A stretch of 64,000 nucleotides of DNA from Lunularia cruciata (GCA_948567375.1 OX419759.1:27691493-27755492), one strand, 5' to 3'. Numbered from the stretch's first letter, positions 1-11,973 are shown. Notes: generated from the letters alone by a model not told the origin. Translations and numbers: made by a program.

Positions 1-1680
1 GCTCGTGCTGCGATTGACGATCCACGAACGATACTGAACGGTCGCTAACTGAGCTGATCGCGTCATCGCTGAAATTGTACTCTCCTGATTTGGAAACTGT
101 GATTAGTTCTCTCGATTGCTTTATGATCAAGTCCACTTGTTGATCCTCTACACCATGGTTCGACGAGAGCTTGATCGGACCTGAGTTACGAGCTTTCATA
201 CTCGTCTTTTGAGAATGTGAGATGAACGACCACTTTTGTTCCTGATCGCCCTTCCCTGCAGCTTCCAGCTTCTTCTTTCGATTCTTTTCCACCTCTTCCA
301 GACTAAAAGGCTCAGGAACAACGGGAGTTCTGGACATAAAATGCAACGTATCCCAATCAACGCCACTAAAAAATGGATGCTTCTTGATTTCTTCTGCTCC
401 TCCTAATGTTCCTAACCTCTCCACAGGCTCCTTCATCAACAGCTTCTCCATCAAATCAGTGAGATTCGACTGTGGCCCCGGAAACTCAGCTCGCTTGCAC
501 AACACGTTGTAAAACGTCTCCTTTCTGTTGACCCCCTTGAATGGGGTTTTGCCATAATACAATTCGTACAAAAGAACACCTAGTGTCCACCAGTCGACGG
601 GCAAGCCATGCCCCACACCCCAAACCATCTCAGGCGCAACATACTCTTCAGTACCTACAAAGGAATGCGCTGGTCCGCCTGACGATCGCTTGCCTGATCC
701 TCCTTTCCTGTACATCTCTTCTGGTGTTACTCGACTCTTCGGGTGTTTCTTCGTTGGCTTCTTCGCCAGAGCCATAGGAGATCCGCAGGCGAAAAACGCC
801 TTAACGTGATGGCCTCGACTTCTCTCCTTCATCTGAAAATCCTTCAAACTATTCTTTGCAGTAGATGCGGGTTTAGCTGTCCAATTCCTATCAGATATGT
901 CTAGAGACAAATCGAAGTCAGTAAGCATGATGTGCCCTCCATCTTGAATTAGAATGTTCTCCGGCTTCAAATCTCTGTAGACGATTTTCTTCTTGTGTAG
1001 GTACTCGAGAGCCAGTAAAACTTCTGCCACGTAAAATCTGCACATTGTTGAGTAATTCATTAGTGTCCATTTGGAATCAAACGTGCAAATTAAAGGAATA
1101 CTTAAATTTATGAAAAATAACCAACTCCACGGACGCACGCACACTTTTCGGGGCATGCATCACAGAAGAAATTATTGAGTCAAACTGCTTTCCAAAACGT
1201 GAAATTTGTTGGTGAACTAGACATGATATACGAGGATTCCATGTGATCAAGAGAGAAAGCTTACCGGCAAGCGCTTTCCGAGAATCTTCTCTCTGGTTGC
1301 TTTTGCCTCAACACGTTCAAGTCTCCACCGTGACAGTAATCGAGTAGCAAAAAGCTATGTTTTTCATTTTCGAAATGTCCATGAAGGGCGGGCAAGAACG
1401 GATGGTCTAGCTTCTGTAGAATTTCTTTCTCGTTCTCAGCTCTGTGACCATTCTTTCGTACTCGAAGCACATCTTTCTTCATGACTTTCAGTGCGTAAGG
1501 TGCATTCGTCTCGCGTGTGGCAACCAAATACACAGTTCCCATGTCACCATTGCCAAGAGGCTTGATTGGTCTAAAGTCATCCATCGTCCATTCCTTGTCT
1601 GCCTTCACCTTCCAACCGGTACCACCACCGTCAAGAGGACCAGACACTTGTTCTAGCCCTTCCCCAGCATGCGGAGGCAT
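1..1680 (-). CDS. AGC-VIII family protein kinase, two exons seen, 3' end off window
   Basis: Predicted plant AGC-VIII serine/threonine kinase (phototropin/PINOID/D6PK group). Exon 1 is 1265-1680 and exon 2 is 1-1037, joined in phase across a GT-AG intron; at least 484 residues, still open at the window edge. Visible motifs: glycine loop GNGDMG (residues 43-48), ATP-binding lysine in YALK (K65), catalytic loop YRDLKPEN (about 159-166), and DFD instead of DFG (179-181), the AGC-VIII hallmark. The T-loop reads SFVGTEEYVAPE. About 91 residues separate DFD from APE, far more than in animal AGC kinases; this insert is basic and carries a CGSP motif, as is usual for the group. The C-terminal hydrophobic PIF motif is not reached. 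The chosen ATG at 1680 is the first in frame; a stop lies about 40 bases upstream, so an earlier coding exon is possible. The exact subfamily and its substrate (possibly auxin-transport proteins) cannot be told. Confidence 0.9.
1038..1264 (-). other. Kinase gene intron
   Basis: A 227-base intron read on the minus strand. It opens with GTAAGC after ...TTGCCG and closes with ...GTGCAG before ATTTTACG. Splicing rebuilds an arginine codon (CG plus A) and joins the C-lobe start to the N-lobe without a frame change. The interior is AT-richer than the exons. Confidence 0.9.
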
Positions 1681-4241
1681 GCTTGACCCGTCAGCAGAAG
1701 CCCTCTCCTTCAAGAATCACTAGATTTTTTTAGATCCTCCGATCAACTATAGACGCAGTTCTAATCGATTGTGCGCAATATACCGTCTTTCCAAGTTACC
1801 CCTCGTTTCCCAGACTATATTTCCCCAATTTGTTGACGCTGGGTTCTCTCCCTTGGCGTGCGAGACACAATCGCGGCGTCACAAGTTCTTCGAAAAATTG
1901 CAACGGTATGTGATGTCAGGTCTTCACTGTCTAGCAGTCCTGAAATTGAATGTATAGTAGGTATTCCTAAAAGAAGAGGGAGGTTGTGGTTCCAACAATC
2001 CCTCGAGATTTTTGACGAGAGGTATCTGCTGCACTGCGTAAGACTCAAATCGTAGATTCGACACTAAATATGTTCAATGATCGCGGGCTCCCAATGTTAG
2101 TTTCCTGTCACTGGATGAAGGGACTCCCCACGCTGCTGAATTTACACAACAAATTGAAGAGAGAGTCCTCTTGCCCTTCCGGGCCAACGTACACAGCCCG
2201 GTCTTCTCTACCTGCGTCCTTCCTTCTGTCTACAATCCGCGAAGGATTTAAGGGGTTACAGAGGTGCTGAGAATATGGCAAGGTTTTCAAGTGTCCTAGC
2301 GTAGACCTCACTCCTGAAAGTGTGAAAGAGAGAGCATGTTAAATATCTCCTAACTCTATACTAAACGCCTTGTCTTTAAATCACAACGACGTCTCGGCTT
2401 ATTCAGTTGCTGCTTTGTTCTGATCTCAGATCCCGGCAACCGATGCATGCGTTCTTTCCTCTCGAAGTCATCATGCACATGTACAGTCAACGTAAGCCTG
2501 AGAGACATGTTATCTTTCCCTTCTCCTGCTTCCTGTGCTGTAGGAACCCTCAGGATGGCACATGTGGTCCCTACAGCTCATCCTAACGCTTCCACCGTCT
2601 CCTTCCTCCGGTCCTACATCTCAATTGCCAGCAGCAGCTTCCATCGAAGGTCCCCTCCTTTGGCAACAACACAACTACCTTCCCCGTTCCCTCTCTCCAT
2701 TCCTGCAGTATCCCTTCTACTGCTAGTTTTAGTGTGCGCCGCTTCCCTTACCTGTGCCTAACCTGAACACCTACCAATGTGCAATAGTTCCTCTCTTTGA
2801 TCAAGAACAAACAGCCAAAGTTGTGTAACTGCCAAAAAGGTGGCGGTCTCCAGAGGAACTTTTTCAGACGTTGGGCATCTTGAGCAGAAAAGATTCGCCA
2901 AATTCGCTAGCTAAGTGTAGAAGAAAATGGTAGCTTCTAAAGAATCTTTCGTTGACGCTGCTCTCGGAGATATCTCTTTGTGGCTCTACACCACTGCCCA
3001 CAACAGCACCACAATTCTGATTCGCTCTGTCAAGTTCAACGCCAGATCTAGACCACTTAAATATTGGCGCAACCTCATTGGCAAGTTCAACGTGCAATTT
3101 GGCAGAAAGAAAAGCCTTCCACTTCTACCGCCACACGCTAAGGAAAACATTCACTGTTCCCTTCACGTCGTCTGGGAAAATAAATCATTCCTCAGACATT
3201 GAGGGAGGAGCTCAACTTTCCACACTTGGAAACTTCAAGATGCTATAGAACCTTCTTATTCACTAGGGATGCGAATCCATGTTTTACTTCTCTTCAGCAT
3301 TTCAACTCGACCACCAGCGCCACCTACTGCTACGAGTTTGCGTTGCTTCCTTCCACGACATTCAGACCGTAGTGAATTTCCTTTGCAGTTTCTCTCCAAT
3401 TCTCTCCGCATTTCCAGCAAACATTTCTCCTTACCTTGCGACGCACGAAACAAACAATCGCTCGACAAGCCGCATCAACGCTCACGTGCCCTCGACTCAA
3501 TTCACCTTCCTTTGCTGGTCAAAATCAAATTCTCACCGAAACTCTCGTCAACTTCCTGCAGCCAAGACTCCACGACGAGTTCCTCAATGTCTGAAATCAC
3601 TGCTTCTTGATTACGTAAAACATAAGGAAACGTCCGCTGTTAGACCTCACCAGCGCGTGACCACGGAACTCTTTCTCAGTCAATTTAACCACGACACCTA
3701 CGAACTGCAACTACAGTCTACTTTACTTAACTGTCTCCACCATGTAACAAGGACACTTACTACAGTACAGTAATAACAGGTGGCGACTAGCGCTCCAGAC
3801 CTCCACCGCTTTATATTTAACCAATAATCCCTTCCTAATTCTGTTCATAACTCCCTGATTTGGTGCCTAATCGTTAAAGTCGTTCACCATTTTTAGCCAC
3901 GCCACAAATGAACCATACAGCACCATAGTTGGGTTAGAAATCACATGGTACGTTTTCCTTCGTCCACCAAGAGACGCATGGTCGACAAGGCGCTGTAGCC
4001 CAAGTCGTAATCCCCTCCAAGATCTTCAGTACGGTACAGTACGTTAAGTACGTTACTTGCATACTTTGGTGAGATGAAGACTAATCGGAGTTTAATCACT
4101 ACTTCAACGTACACCCACTACTACTCTTTTGCACATTAAACCACATTTTACATTTATCATTAGATGCGTGGTCCTGAATTGAGTCTTGACAATGTGAAAG
4201 TGAATCACTCGACCATTACCATAGATCCTCTAAACCCTAGA
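1681..4241. other. Upstream flank of kinase gene, no gene supported
   Basis: About 2.5 kb upstream of the kinase start, moderately GC-rich compared with the transposon body. It should hold the kinase promoter and 5' leader and perhaps an upstream exon. Several short reading frames occur (for example 2447-2761 and 3279-3773), but none has a recognisable domain, and they are serine/proline-rich in the way random pyrimidine-rich DNA translates. No convincing promoter element could be fixed by eye. Confidence 0.5.
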
Positions 4242-4272
4242 CCAAGACCGAACTTAAAAAGTTCGTCTTGGA
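4242..4272. repeat. Short inverted repeat
   Basis: Arms CCAAGACCGAACTT and AAGTTCGTCTTGG flank a 3-base loop, with one bulged base. It is too short to classify; it may be a chance palindrome or the remnant of a foldback element. Confidence 0.5.
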
Positions 4273-5671
4273 CCAGACAGACGTGCGAGACGGTGGTAAA
4301 CTAAGCTTTATTAGTTTTACTTTCAGTTTGGATCTTGTTGAATTGAATTTTATTATTATTATTTTATCTATATATGGTATATGCAAGTACTGTATAAATA
4401 TTAAATAAATAAATAAAAGTATATCCTATATAAAACTATGAATTTTTTAAACCAAGTGCAACTAAGATCAAGAAGAAGCACCCCTTTGGCATTTCTAAGA
4501 AGAATGTCTTGAAGTGAGGATCCGAGACTAAACAAATAAACTAAAAGTCTGACAGCAGTTACAAGACGCAATATTCAAAGCATTGATCCAATTCACACTC
4601 ATTCTTGTGTTGCTTGCATCGTGATCTTGATTCGTCATGTCATATATTTTGGTTCTACATCTGTAACATGGGCAGGTATACGATAAAGTCGATATCTATA
4701 TATCTACAGTAAACTATGGGTTAGTTGACCAAACGGACACTTGGTCTCAAAGCATAACAATGGGACGAAAAAGAGATCATGCAAACCGTTTTCAGAATTC
4801 GAAGTCTCATGGTAGTCCACACCCAACTGTAAAAGTAAGAGTTCGAGTTCCCTTAAACTCTTTCGTTCCACTTGAAAACCAAAAGATTCGCCAAGAATAG
4901 TTAGTATTCACTAAGGTGAGATTCTAATTGTGGATGGAGTTCGATGTCTATTATTCTACTGGTCTGAACATACATATGAATTAAAGAGACAGTTTCTGTA
5001 ATAATCTTGTTGAATCGATACATTTAGGGTGAACGGAATGATGATCAGTTTTGTTTGGATCAGATCGTCATAAGCAACATTGAGGTTAAATCTACATCCT
5101 CCGCTTGTGAAACCACACGAAATTTCATGACGGGAGGGCAGTGCAAAAACAAATCTTTATTCAATCTCTTTACTGCTTCTTTACGTGGACCTCTTTAAGA
5201 TCGGTCTTTCTGAAATTCAACTGTTCGTTGATCTTGCTTCTCTAACTTTAGAAAGATCATAATTAAATAAATAAAAGGAAAAAACAGAATCTTTTTTCTG
5301 ATCTTTTTTCTAATCTAATCTTTTTTCTAAATACAAAATCTCGTCGAAACCATGGTTCAGTTACCTTAAAAAGATCACAAGAGAACTTCCCATGAACGAG
5401 GGTGTCTCGAAAAGACCCTGAGATTAACTAGTAACAGCAACAACAATGATATACAACACATACAATCACTAACCGATAAACTCAATTCATTTCAGCTACC
5501 GTAGTAACCGAGTCAACAACTTCTGCTGCAAATGTGAAGAGAAAACTAAATTTACAATATCATGGAGTATAATCGTGTGATTTCACAGCCAGGAATCAAC
5601 ATCCTCGGCATCAGTTTCATAATCCAAGAATCGCACGAAGGTCATGTGTTGGTTGGTGCCTGAAGATGGTA
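4273..5671. other. AT-rich intergenic sequence
   Basis: No coding frame, RNA gene or transposon end could be recognised here. The stretch around 4330-4440 is very AT-rich, and 5270-5335 is a run of degenerate CTTTTTTCTAAT-like repeats. Confidence 0.5.
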
Positions 5672-5893
5672 CGGTAAAGTGAGGGCACTGTTTTATCTGC
5701 TCTCGTGTTTGTTTGCTTAAAGAAGAAAGGGCCAAAAGCCCAAATAGTATACCACGAAAGAAAAAGAAAAAGGAATACAAGACAGTAAAGTGAGTGCACT
5801 GTTTTCTGTTTTATCTTATCTGGTCTGGTGTTTGTTTATTCAAACAAGAAGAGGCCAAATAGTATAACCCAAAAGAAAAAGGAGTACAAGACA
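5672..5893 (+). repeat. Diverged tandem duplication, about 110 bp unit
   Basis: Two head-to-tail copies (about 5672-5783 and 5784-5893) share GTAAAGTGAG, GCACTGTTTT, GGTGTTTGTTT-like, CCAAATAGTATA and AGTACAAGAC blocks in the same order. They differ by scattered substitutions and small gaps, so the duplication is old. No coding content is seen. Confidence 0.65.
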
Positions 5894-6082
5894 TCAAGAA
5901 GTGTAAAAGGGGATAACGAGCAACGGTCCAAAGAAGCTAAAATCCGACGCAGAGCTACAATCCCCACTAAAATAAGAGCGAGAAGAATAACGTAGTCTCA
6001 CATGGTGAAATACACAGCTAAAGTCTCTTACTACGTTCCTTTAACTTTTCAATTTCAGCAATCCATTTTACCCCTTCCTTCC

Positions 6083-6123
6083 CCTTGGGGTCTTCCCATC
6101 CTTCGTGTTTTCTATGCGGTTCC
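6083..6123 (+). repeat. Dispersed GATGGGGTCTTCCCATC-family repeat, copy A
   Basis: Contains GGGGTCTTCCCATCCTTCG followed about 15 bases on by GCGGTTCC. It matches the core shared by the copies at 6161, 7777, 61937 and, on the other strand, 63824. Copy A is partial, lacking the leading CTTGAT. The family is not recognised. Confidence 0.6.
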
Positions 6124-6160
6124 TTTACCTATTTTACCCCCTTCTACCTATGTCTTCTCT

Positions 6161-6220
6161 TTGTACGGCTTGAGGGGGGTGGGGGGTTTCTCATCCTTCT
6201 TGTTATCACACGCGGTCGCA
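6161..6220 (+). repeat. Dispersed repeat, copy B
   Basis: Begins TTGTACGGCTTGA and ends CATCCTTCTTGTTATCACAC then GCGGTCGC. The central hairpin part is replaced by a G-run. It lies only about 40 bases after copy A in the same direction, suggesting a local duplication or a longer unit with two cores. Confidence 0.6.
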
Positions 6221-7526
6221 AACTTTCTGAGGTGATCATTGTGTTCTGTCCTTTGATTGACAACACTAGGCCAAGCCAAGGAGTCCTGAAAGCTCCAGAG
6301 TATGAGCTATCCTCCACCCAAACAATAACAAACGAGGTAAACGTGGGTGAAAGAAATCTTATGGTTTCCAGGACCTAGAGAATTGTGGATGTTGGTGTTG
6401 TTTGACATAAGGTCCTCCACTCATTACAAAGAGGAGAGTCGATGTTTTTCCCAAGTCATTCTCATAATTGGAATGTATCCACTCGTTGGAAGCGTCAAAG
6501 GTCCAAACGTTTACAAGTATTGACTTTTGAGTCATGGGTTTATCTTTCTGTCATTCTATACTCTAGTATAATTATTAGTTGTTATCGATCTTCATTGAAA
6601 GGTTTTATGAATTCGGTAGTACGGTCGTCAAGACTTTTTATTTAAAGCAAAGATATCATTTCGGCTCAACAAAAGAGAGGATAAGTTTGGACATTTTGGA
6701 TCATTCAAGTTTATAGCTCCAGAACAATGGTCCATTCAGTGGGAGAAAGCTATCACCTGGAACACAAGACCCCATCAAACCTTACAGAAGAGGTATAATG
6801 GAACTAGGTCCCAATAGTATCGATACGAGAAATGTGGTGGACCGCACCTAAGAGTTCCTAGTTATGCAAGTCGCAAGGTCTACACACTGCTGAAACATCC
6901 CGTTAAAGAGACAACTAAGGAGTATCCCGTTAAGATCCAATTACTGGAGCATCCAGTTAAAGAGACAACGAATTGACCTACCCAGAAGGGCACCAGTTAT
7001 CAAATAGTCGTTAAAGTGACCTCTTTGTGACTCATTCCACTCCCCTTTCCAAAAACTCCAATTAAGAAAAGGATTTTAACTGCCTTCATGAAGCATTCTG
7101 TAAATGCTAAGCTTGAAAAACAAACTTTTGAAATAGGTTCAATCGATTTGCTTGTACTGATGCTAACTGTTCTTGAATGAATAAAAAAAGGTTTATGGAT
7201 ACACTGGAAACAGCTCTTACATGAACCATTTTAGTGGGGCCGATATGTGGGAGGATTCACTTTATATTCACCGAAAGAGGAAGGTTCCATATATTCTCCC
7301 TACCCCAAAACAGACCGTGGACGCCATCGAAAAGATGTGTAGATTCACTATATGTACCCTCTTTATTTCCCAGGTGAGTCAATCATGTGAAACAAATCTT
7401 GCGTTCTTATTTTCTTTTTCAACAAACACACTTGAGTAAAGAGAAAGGCATAAGAAAATAAGTGGTGTACCCTTTTATCAAATCACTTTGAGAGACGACG
7501 AAATAATATGGTTCGATCACTTTTAT

Positions 7527-7723
7527 GAATATAATGCTCCAGTAGTAATAACTCCATATAATACTCTAGTAGTTTGTTGACTTTGCATAGCTCGGATACA
7601 GTAAGTGCAGTAGGATATCCATATAATGCTTCAATAGTTTATAAATCATATTAATATTATTGAGGCCTATCAACAATAAATTCCCGTCGTAATTATTCGA
7701 TAGAATACTCCAATAGTTTATAG
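7527..7723 (+). repeat. Irregular direct repeats, ATATAATGCTCCAGTAGT type
   Basis: Four variants of ATATAATRCTYYARTAGTTT occur at about 7527, 7555, 7619 and 7699, spaced 28-80 bases apart. They share a direction and drift in sequence. Such irregular arrays can be the inside of a decayed repeat; no function is inferred. Confidence 0.5.
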
Positions 7724-7776
7724 ATCTCGAGATTTACATCACTTGGATATCTTAGGTATGGTAAGGTAAATTTATT

Positions 7777-7858
7777 GGGGCTAGCCCCGTTCTATTTCGT
7801 TTGTTTCTCTTTTGTACGATTCGATGAGGTCTTCCCGTCTTTCATATGTGGTCGCCTT
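7777..7858 (+). repeat. Dispersed repeat, copy C, with GGGGCTAGCCCC palindrome
   Basis: A 12-base palindrome GGGGCTAGCCCC is followed by TTTGTTTCTCTTTTGTACG and then GATGAGGTCTTCCCGTC and GTGGTCGCC. This is the order found in the copy near 61.9 kb, so the palindrome belongs to the repeat unit. Confidence 0.65.
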
Positions 7859-8371
7859 TTTACTTCTGAAAATAAGACTCGATAACATCTTTAAAACGTG
7901 CGGGACATCAAGAGGGGGAGACTGCCTCGTCCAAGAAGCTTCTTGCGAGACGAGGGAAGCTAAAGTCTTTCTAACTATGGGGCCCGACCAGCGACAGTCT
8001 AGAGGCAGCGCAGGGGTGAGAGGAGATACCGCGTGTTACTGATGTGGGCCGCGACCGTCACGATGATTGCATGGACTTATGTCGATGCAGTAGTACTGTG
8101 TAGGCCACAGACGGGGAATATCGACCTTGTCTTCTTAGGGTAACAACCAGCCTACCTACTGTAGTAGGTTCCGCGGTTGTTCATGGATGGGGTTTGAGTA
8201 AAGTTGAGTCAGAACTTCGCACGGCTGATATTTATCCTTTAAAGCTTATTTGTTTTAATGGGAGTTTCAATAACGGAATTTATGGGATATTTACCGTCAA
8301 CAGATATCCATAAAAAAAGAATCATAATTTACGGGTTCTCACCCACCTAATGGGCCTTTTTGGCATTTCTC

Positions 8372-8450
8372 AATTTAATCTCCCGCACATCTTTGAGAAA
8401 TGCGAAAACGACTTGTTACCGTTTCTCAAAGATGTGTGGGAGATTAAATT
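8372..8450. repeat. Near-perfect foldback (hairpin), 29-bp arms, 21-nt loop
   Basis: Left arm 8372-8400 and right arm 8422-8450 are reverse complements at 28 of 29 positions; the single difference becomes a G-U pair if transcribed from the plus strand. A second, overlapping hairpin uses GCATTTCTCAA (8363-8373) with TTTGAGAAATGC (8392-8403). It could be a young microRNA-type precursor, a tiny foldback transposon or an inverted duplication. No known plant microRNA was recognised in the arms. Confidence 0.8.
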
Positions 8451-9704
8451 TTATGGGCCGAAATCAGGGCAGATTTATGACTATCATTAGAAACAGATTA
8501 GAAATCATTTGGGGTAAATAGGGTGTACCACGTGACAAGATAATAACACTTGCAATGAAATTCAAATTAAGCATACCACACTTCCCCGTTCCTCTTCTAT
8601 GATTTTCAAAATTATTGATTCGTTCATATAGTTACTTTGTTAATACCACGATTCCCTGTTTGCTTTGCTTTGGAACAAGTCCATGGTTCACTACAATTCG
8701 ATAGATGGGGAGATCAGTGGAAATCTGCTTGAAGCACGAATATAGAATATAATAGAGTTGTCAAAGCCCGCCGAATTTTTACAGCCCCAAGAATACCTTG
8801 ATGTAACGTATGTGCATTGGCATTTTGGGGGAGTGGAGAAAAAACACAAGAGTGCCAGCTGCGTACATAGAATTGAAAATTTGAGTCTGATAACAAATAT
8901 GGAGTGCACACCTTTCCTGAATTGAGAATTCTTTCTGGCTGTCTAAGTTCCTTTTGTCCAAATTTCCCTCTAGATTCTCACGATTTAGTTCCACCTCCTC
9001 TACAATTCCAAGAACTCCTAAACATGGTGTAATCCTCTGGACAATAAGGAATTCTTTTTCATTAGGGTGCAAACCAAAAGTCGGGGATGAGGATAGGTTT
9101 AAAATGATCTCCTACCATTATTGTCAAATTTTGGATGATCTTAAAGACCCGGATCATTTCAAGCAAATCCACGGAGGCACATAAAAGACAGTTGTTCAAA
9201 AGAGTGCAGCTTTCAACTACATGGCCACCTACTTTTTGAAGTTTGGTAGTAGTTTTCCTGAATCTATGGATGGAGAAAGATTATACAAAGAAAGGCTTGT
9301 TACCTAGCATCGATATAGATAGACTCAAAATTGGAAAGATAAGGGAAGGGGAGAAAGCTTCCTAGAGAAAGAACTCAACAAGGATGAAAACTAATTGATG
9401 ATAAGTTGAATCATCTTTGTCTCCATTATGCAAGAATGGATCTTTTGTTGGGTGCAAGAGCAAATATTTCTCCACAAGCTGTCATAAATTTAGGAGTAGA
9501 AAACTAATTTTCAAAGATTGTCATGGATGAAGAAATTGGATCCCAATTTAAGTTTGAGTTGGGCTTGGAATTTTATGCAGAAGACACTTGAGACAAGGAA
9601 CCAACCACCAACAAGGATTCCATTCCCAAGTATTTATAGTTCCTAGCACCCAAGAGTTAGTTCCTTAAGTACATCTTTTTAAAGCACAAAGGAGTGTGCT
9701 ATAC
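8451..9704. other. Intergenic sequence, possible retroelement debris
   Basis: No intact gene is seen. From about 9180 the composition turns to that of the transposon body, and the stretch ending at 9722 leads into a purine-rich tract, so the right part may be the decayed 3' end of an older LTR element. No protease, polymerase or integrase motif could be read. Confidence 0.4.
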
Positions 9705-9793
9705 ATCCACAAGGGGAGGAGTGTCAAACCCCATCACATGTAGAGTTTCACTTGTCAAGACAACATTATGAAGTGTTTTTACCTCAACCAAGT
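9705..9793 (+). mobile_element. Possible polypurine tract and LTR start of an older element
   Basis: The tract CACAAGGGGAGGAG is followed directly by TGTCAAACCCC, the usual layout of a polypurine tract next to an LTR beginning TG. After about 70 bases the sequence is cut by element 1. If right, element 1 sits in an older LTR whose remainder continues after 15381. Confidence 0.35.
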
Positions 9794-10265
9794 TATAACA
9801 TATGGAGTTTACTGACGAGTTAGTCAAGACTAACAAAATAGCATGTAGGCCAGATTAGCCAAGAATTATAAGAATATTCTAGAAGCATCTAGGAAACTAC
9901 TTGGTACCTTCCAAGTATTGGATAATAGACATGCCAAGTGGTGATTTCTAGGAGGAAGTTTCCCAACTAGCTTAGCTTGCACGCCAAGTACGTGGCTTCT
10001 TGGGAAGCTTCCCAACTAGCTTAGCTTGGAACCTAAGTAGGTGGCTTCTAAAAGGAAGCTTCTCAAGAAAATTTTGAGGTACTTGAGCTTGGCTTGCACT
10101 CTAAGAAAGTGGTTTTTAGGAAGCTTCTTGAGAAGCTTTTAAAGAGCCTTGTATGTTCCCTATAAAAACCAAAGCCTAAGTTCATGCTAGAAATTTGGAT
10201 TTCTACTCATCCAAGAGTCCCAAAGTGATATTTCATTCCAATATTCCATTTTCCATGTTCATTTA
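9794..10265 (+). repeat. Element 1 5' LTR (3' end eroded)
   Basis: Matches the 3' LTR at 14913 over most of its length, including GAGTTAGTCAAGACTAACAA, the repeated AGCTTAGCTTG blocks and CCTTGTATGTTCC before a TATAAAAACC box. The terminal CTTTTACA and the TGGTATCAGAG primer site seen in element 2 are missing. Confidence 0.8.
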
Positions 10266-10298
10266 AATAATTATAGATAGTATGATAGAGTAGCAGCT

Positions 10299-11172
10299 AT
10301 GGCGGCAATGCCTAAAGTTATCATTGCTATGCAACAACATATCAAACACCTTACTCAATTGTTGGAAGAACAAGATCATCAATGAGAAGAGCATATAAAG
10401 AGAGCACCATGTGAAGAAGGAGAAGAGCAAATCCGATTTCCAAAGCCCAAGGTATTTGAAGGCACAAATCATTTGGGTGCATTGGAGAATTTTGTATTTG
10501 ATTGCAAACATTATTTTGAAGTTACAAATCTTCAAGATGAATACAGATAGATTTTCTTAGCTTCAAACCACTTGGATGAAGTCGTAAAACTATGGTGGTG
10601 ATTTTGAGTGGAGCAAGCTAAATGGCAGTTTCTTGCACCAATCTTGACATGGAAAAGATTCAATAGTGTAATAATTGGGCAATTCCAAAATATAAATGCC
10701 ACACAAGCTGCACAAGATAGATTAGAAATTGAAGTAGATTGGGTATGTGAGAAGTTACATCACTCAATTCCATAACACCATAATAAATATTCTAAATATA
10801 CTAGAAGGTGAAGATCTAGATCAATTTTTGAAGTCACACACCAAATCGGAAGTGACCATGCGGGAGCCCAAACACTTTGACAAAGCCACACAATTGGCTA
10901 ACCGCTTTGATTCCTTGGTTGCAACAACTTGGTCTTGACCTTGACCTTCACAAAACCTACCAATACACTACACATGGGTGGAGGAGTCGACACCAATGGA
11001 GATAGATGCCATCCAACAAAAATCACTTGGCACTATAGATAAGGAAAGACTACAACAAAATGGTGGCTGTTTTTTTTGTTGCCAAATTGGACATCACATT
11101 GCTGAATGTCCACTCAAGAATAGACGATCCCAAAAAATTGCCCAAATGGAGTTCATGGAACATGATGATTAG
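10299..11172 (+). pseudogene. Element 1 gag with CCHC zinc knuckle
   Basis: Remnant of the structural protein that packages retrotransposon RNA. The ATG at 10299 opens a frame resembling the gag start of element 2 (IKHLTQLLEEQ region). A CCHC knuckle CFFCCQIGHHIAEC lies at 11068-11109 (C-x2-C-x4-H-x4-C) and binds nucleic acid in intact relatives. Frameshifts and stops interrupt the reading between 10550 and 10980. The frame ends shortly before the protease remnant. Confidence 0.8.
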
Positions 11173-11973
11173 GAAAAAAAATTCTAGTAGGAGTTTGAGT
11201 CATCCATTGGGACCTTGATTAGTCCCAAGGGGATTGAAAGCTTGACCTATGCAAGTTTGCTTCACTTGCAAGATATAATATCTGATTGTGGTTGTATAAT
11301 TTTGGGAGTTCAAACAATTGCATGTCCATGCAATTAGCAAAGGAATTAAGTATTCATATCAAGCCAATAATTGGAAGTAGATTGATGATGATAGATGGTA
11401 GAAAGGATTATACATTTTGTACCTCACATCCTATTACACCTTAGATTGGGAAGGAGTATTTGGAGTGTATGGGGTTTGTAGTGGCACCTATACACTATGA
11501 TGTCATTTAGGTTTGAGTTGGCTTGAATTTAATAAGGTTCAATTTGATTGGACCTGACAAAAAATTGAAGTACAATACCAAGGTAAGAAATATTGATTAG
11601 GTTGTTTGGCACCTTTGAGCAAGACACCTAAGAATAGTCAATCCCAAGATAGGAAGTTTGTCAATAAAGTGTCCATAGGGAAAGCTTTGGAAGAAGATAA
11701 GCATATTTTTGCCATGTGGATCAAGTCAATTGTGCACAAAGAATCTAATGAGGTCTAGAAGCCTAATCAAGCAATGGTTGATCAAACAGTTTAGGAATTT
11801 GTATATGTGTTTCCAGATGATTTGCCATAGGGATTACCCTTTGGTAGTGGTATGCTCTTGAAAATTGAGTTATTGCCAAGAAGTACTCTAATGAGTAGGC
11901 CAATCTATTGGCTCTCACCAAAGGAATTAAACGAGCTTCAAACAACACTGACAGAGTTGTTGGAGAAGGATTT

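Larger units (their letters stand above)
6221..8371. other. Intergenic sequence, no gene supported
   Basis: No domain-bearing reading frame is visible. Around 6890-7010 the motif CCCGTTAAAGAGACAACT recurs in diverged form (CCAGTTAAAGAGACAAC and similar). The repeats at 7527-7723 and 7777-7858 are listed separately. Otherwise nothing was recognised. Confidence 0.5.

Noticed and set aside
1517-1723. Plus-strand frames overlapping the kinase first exon
   Set aside because: They are antisense shadows of the conserved kinase coding sequence.
2447-2761. A 104-codon plus-strand reading frame with a hydrophobic C-terminus
   Set aside because: No known domain or signal-peptide layout, and pyrimidine-rich DNA in all frames gives similar serine/proline/leucine-rich chance frames; it lies in the probable promoter region of the kinase.
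3269-3773. Overlapping 113- and 164-codon plus-strand frames
   Set aside because: They overlap in different frames, neither has a recognisable motif, and composition suggests chance.
4229-4240. TAAACCCTAG resembling a telo-box or telomere unit
   Set aside because: A single short occurrence near a small hairpin; expected by chance at this length.
5583-5799. Minus-strand frames with a phenylalanine-rich start
   Set aside because: They come from the AAGAAAAAG-rich repeat read backwards and have no domain.
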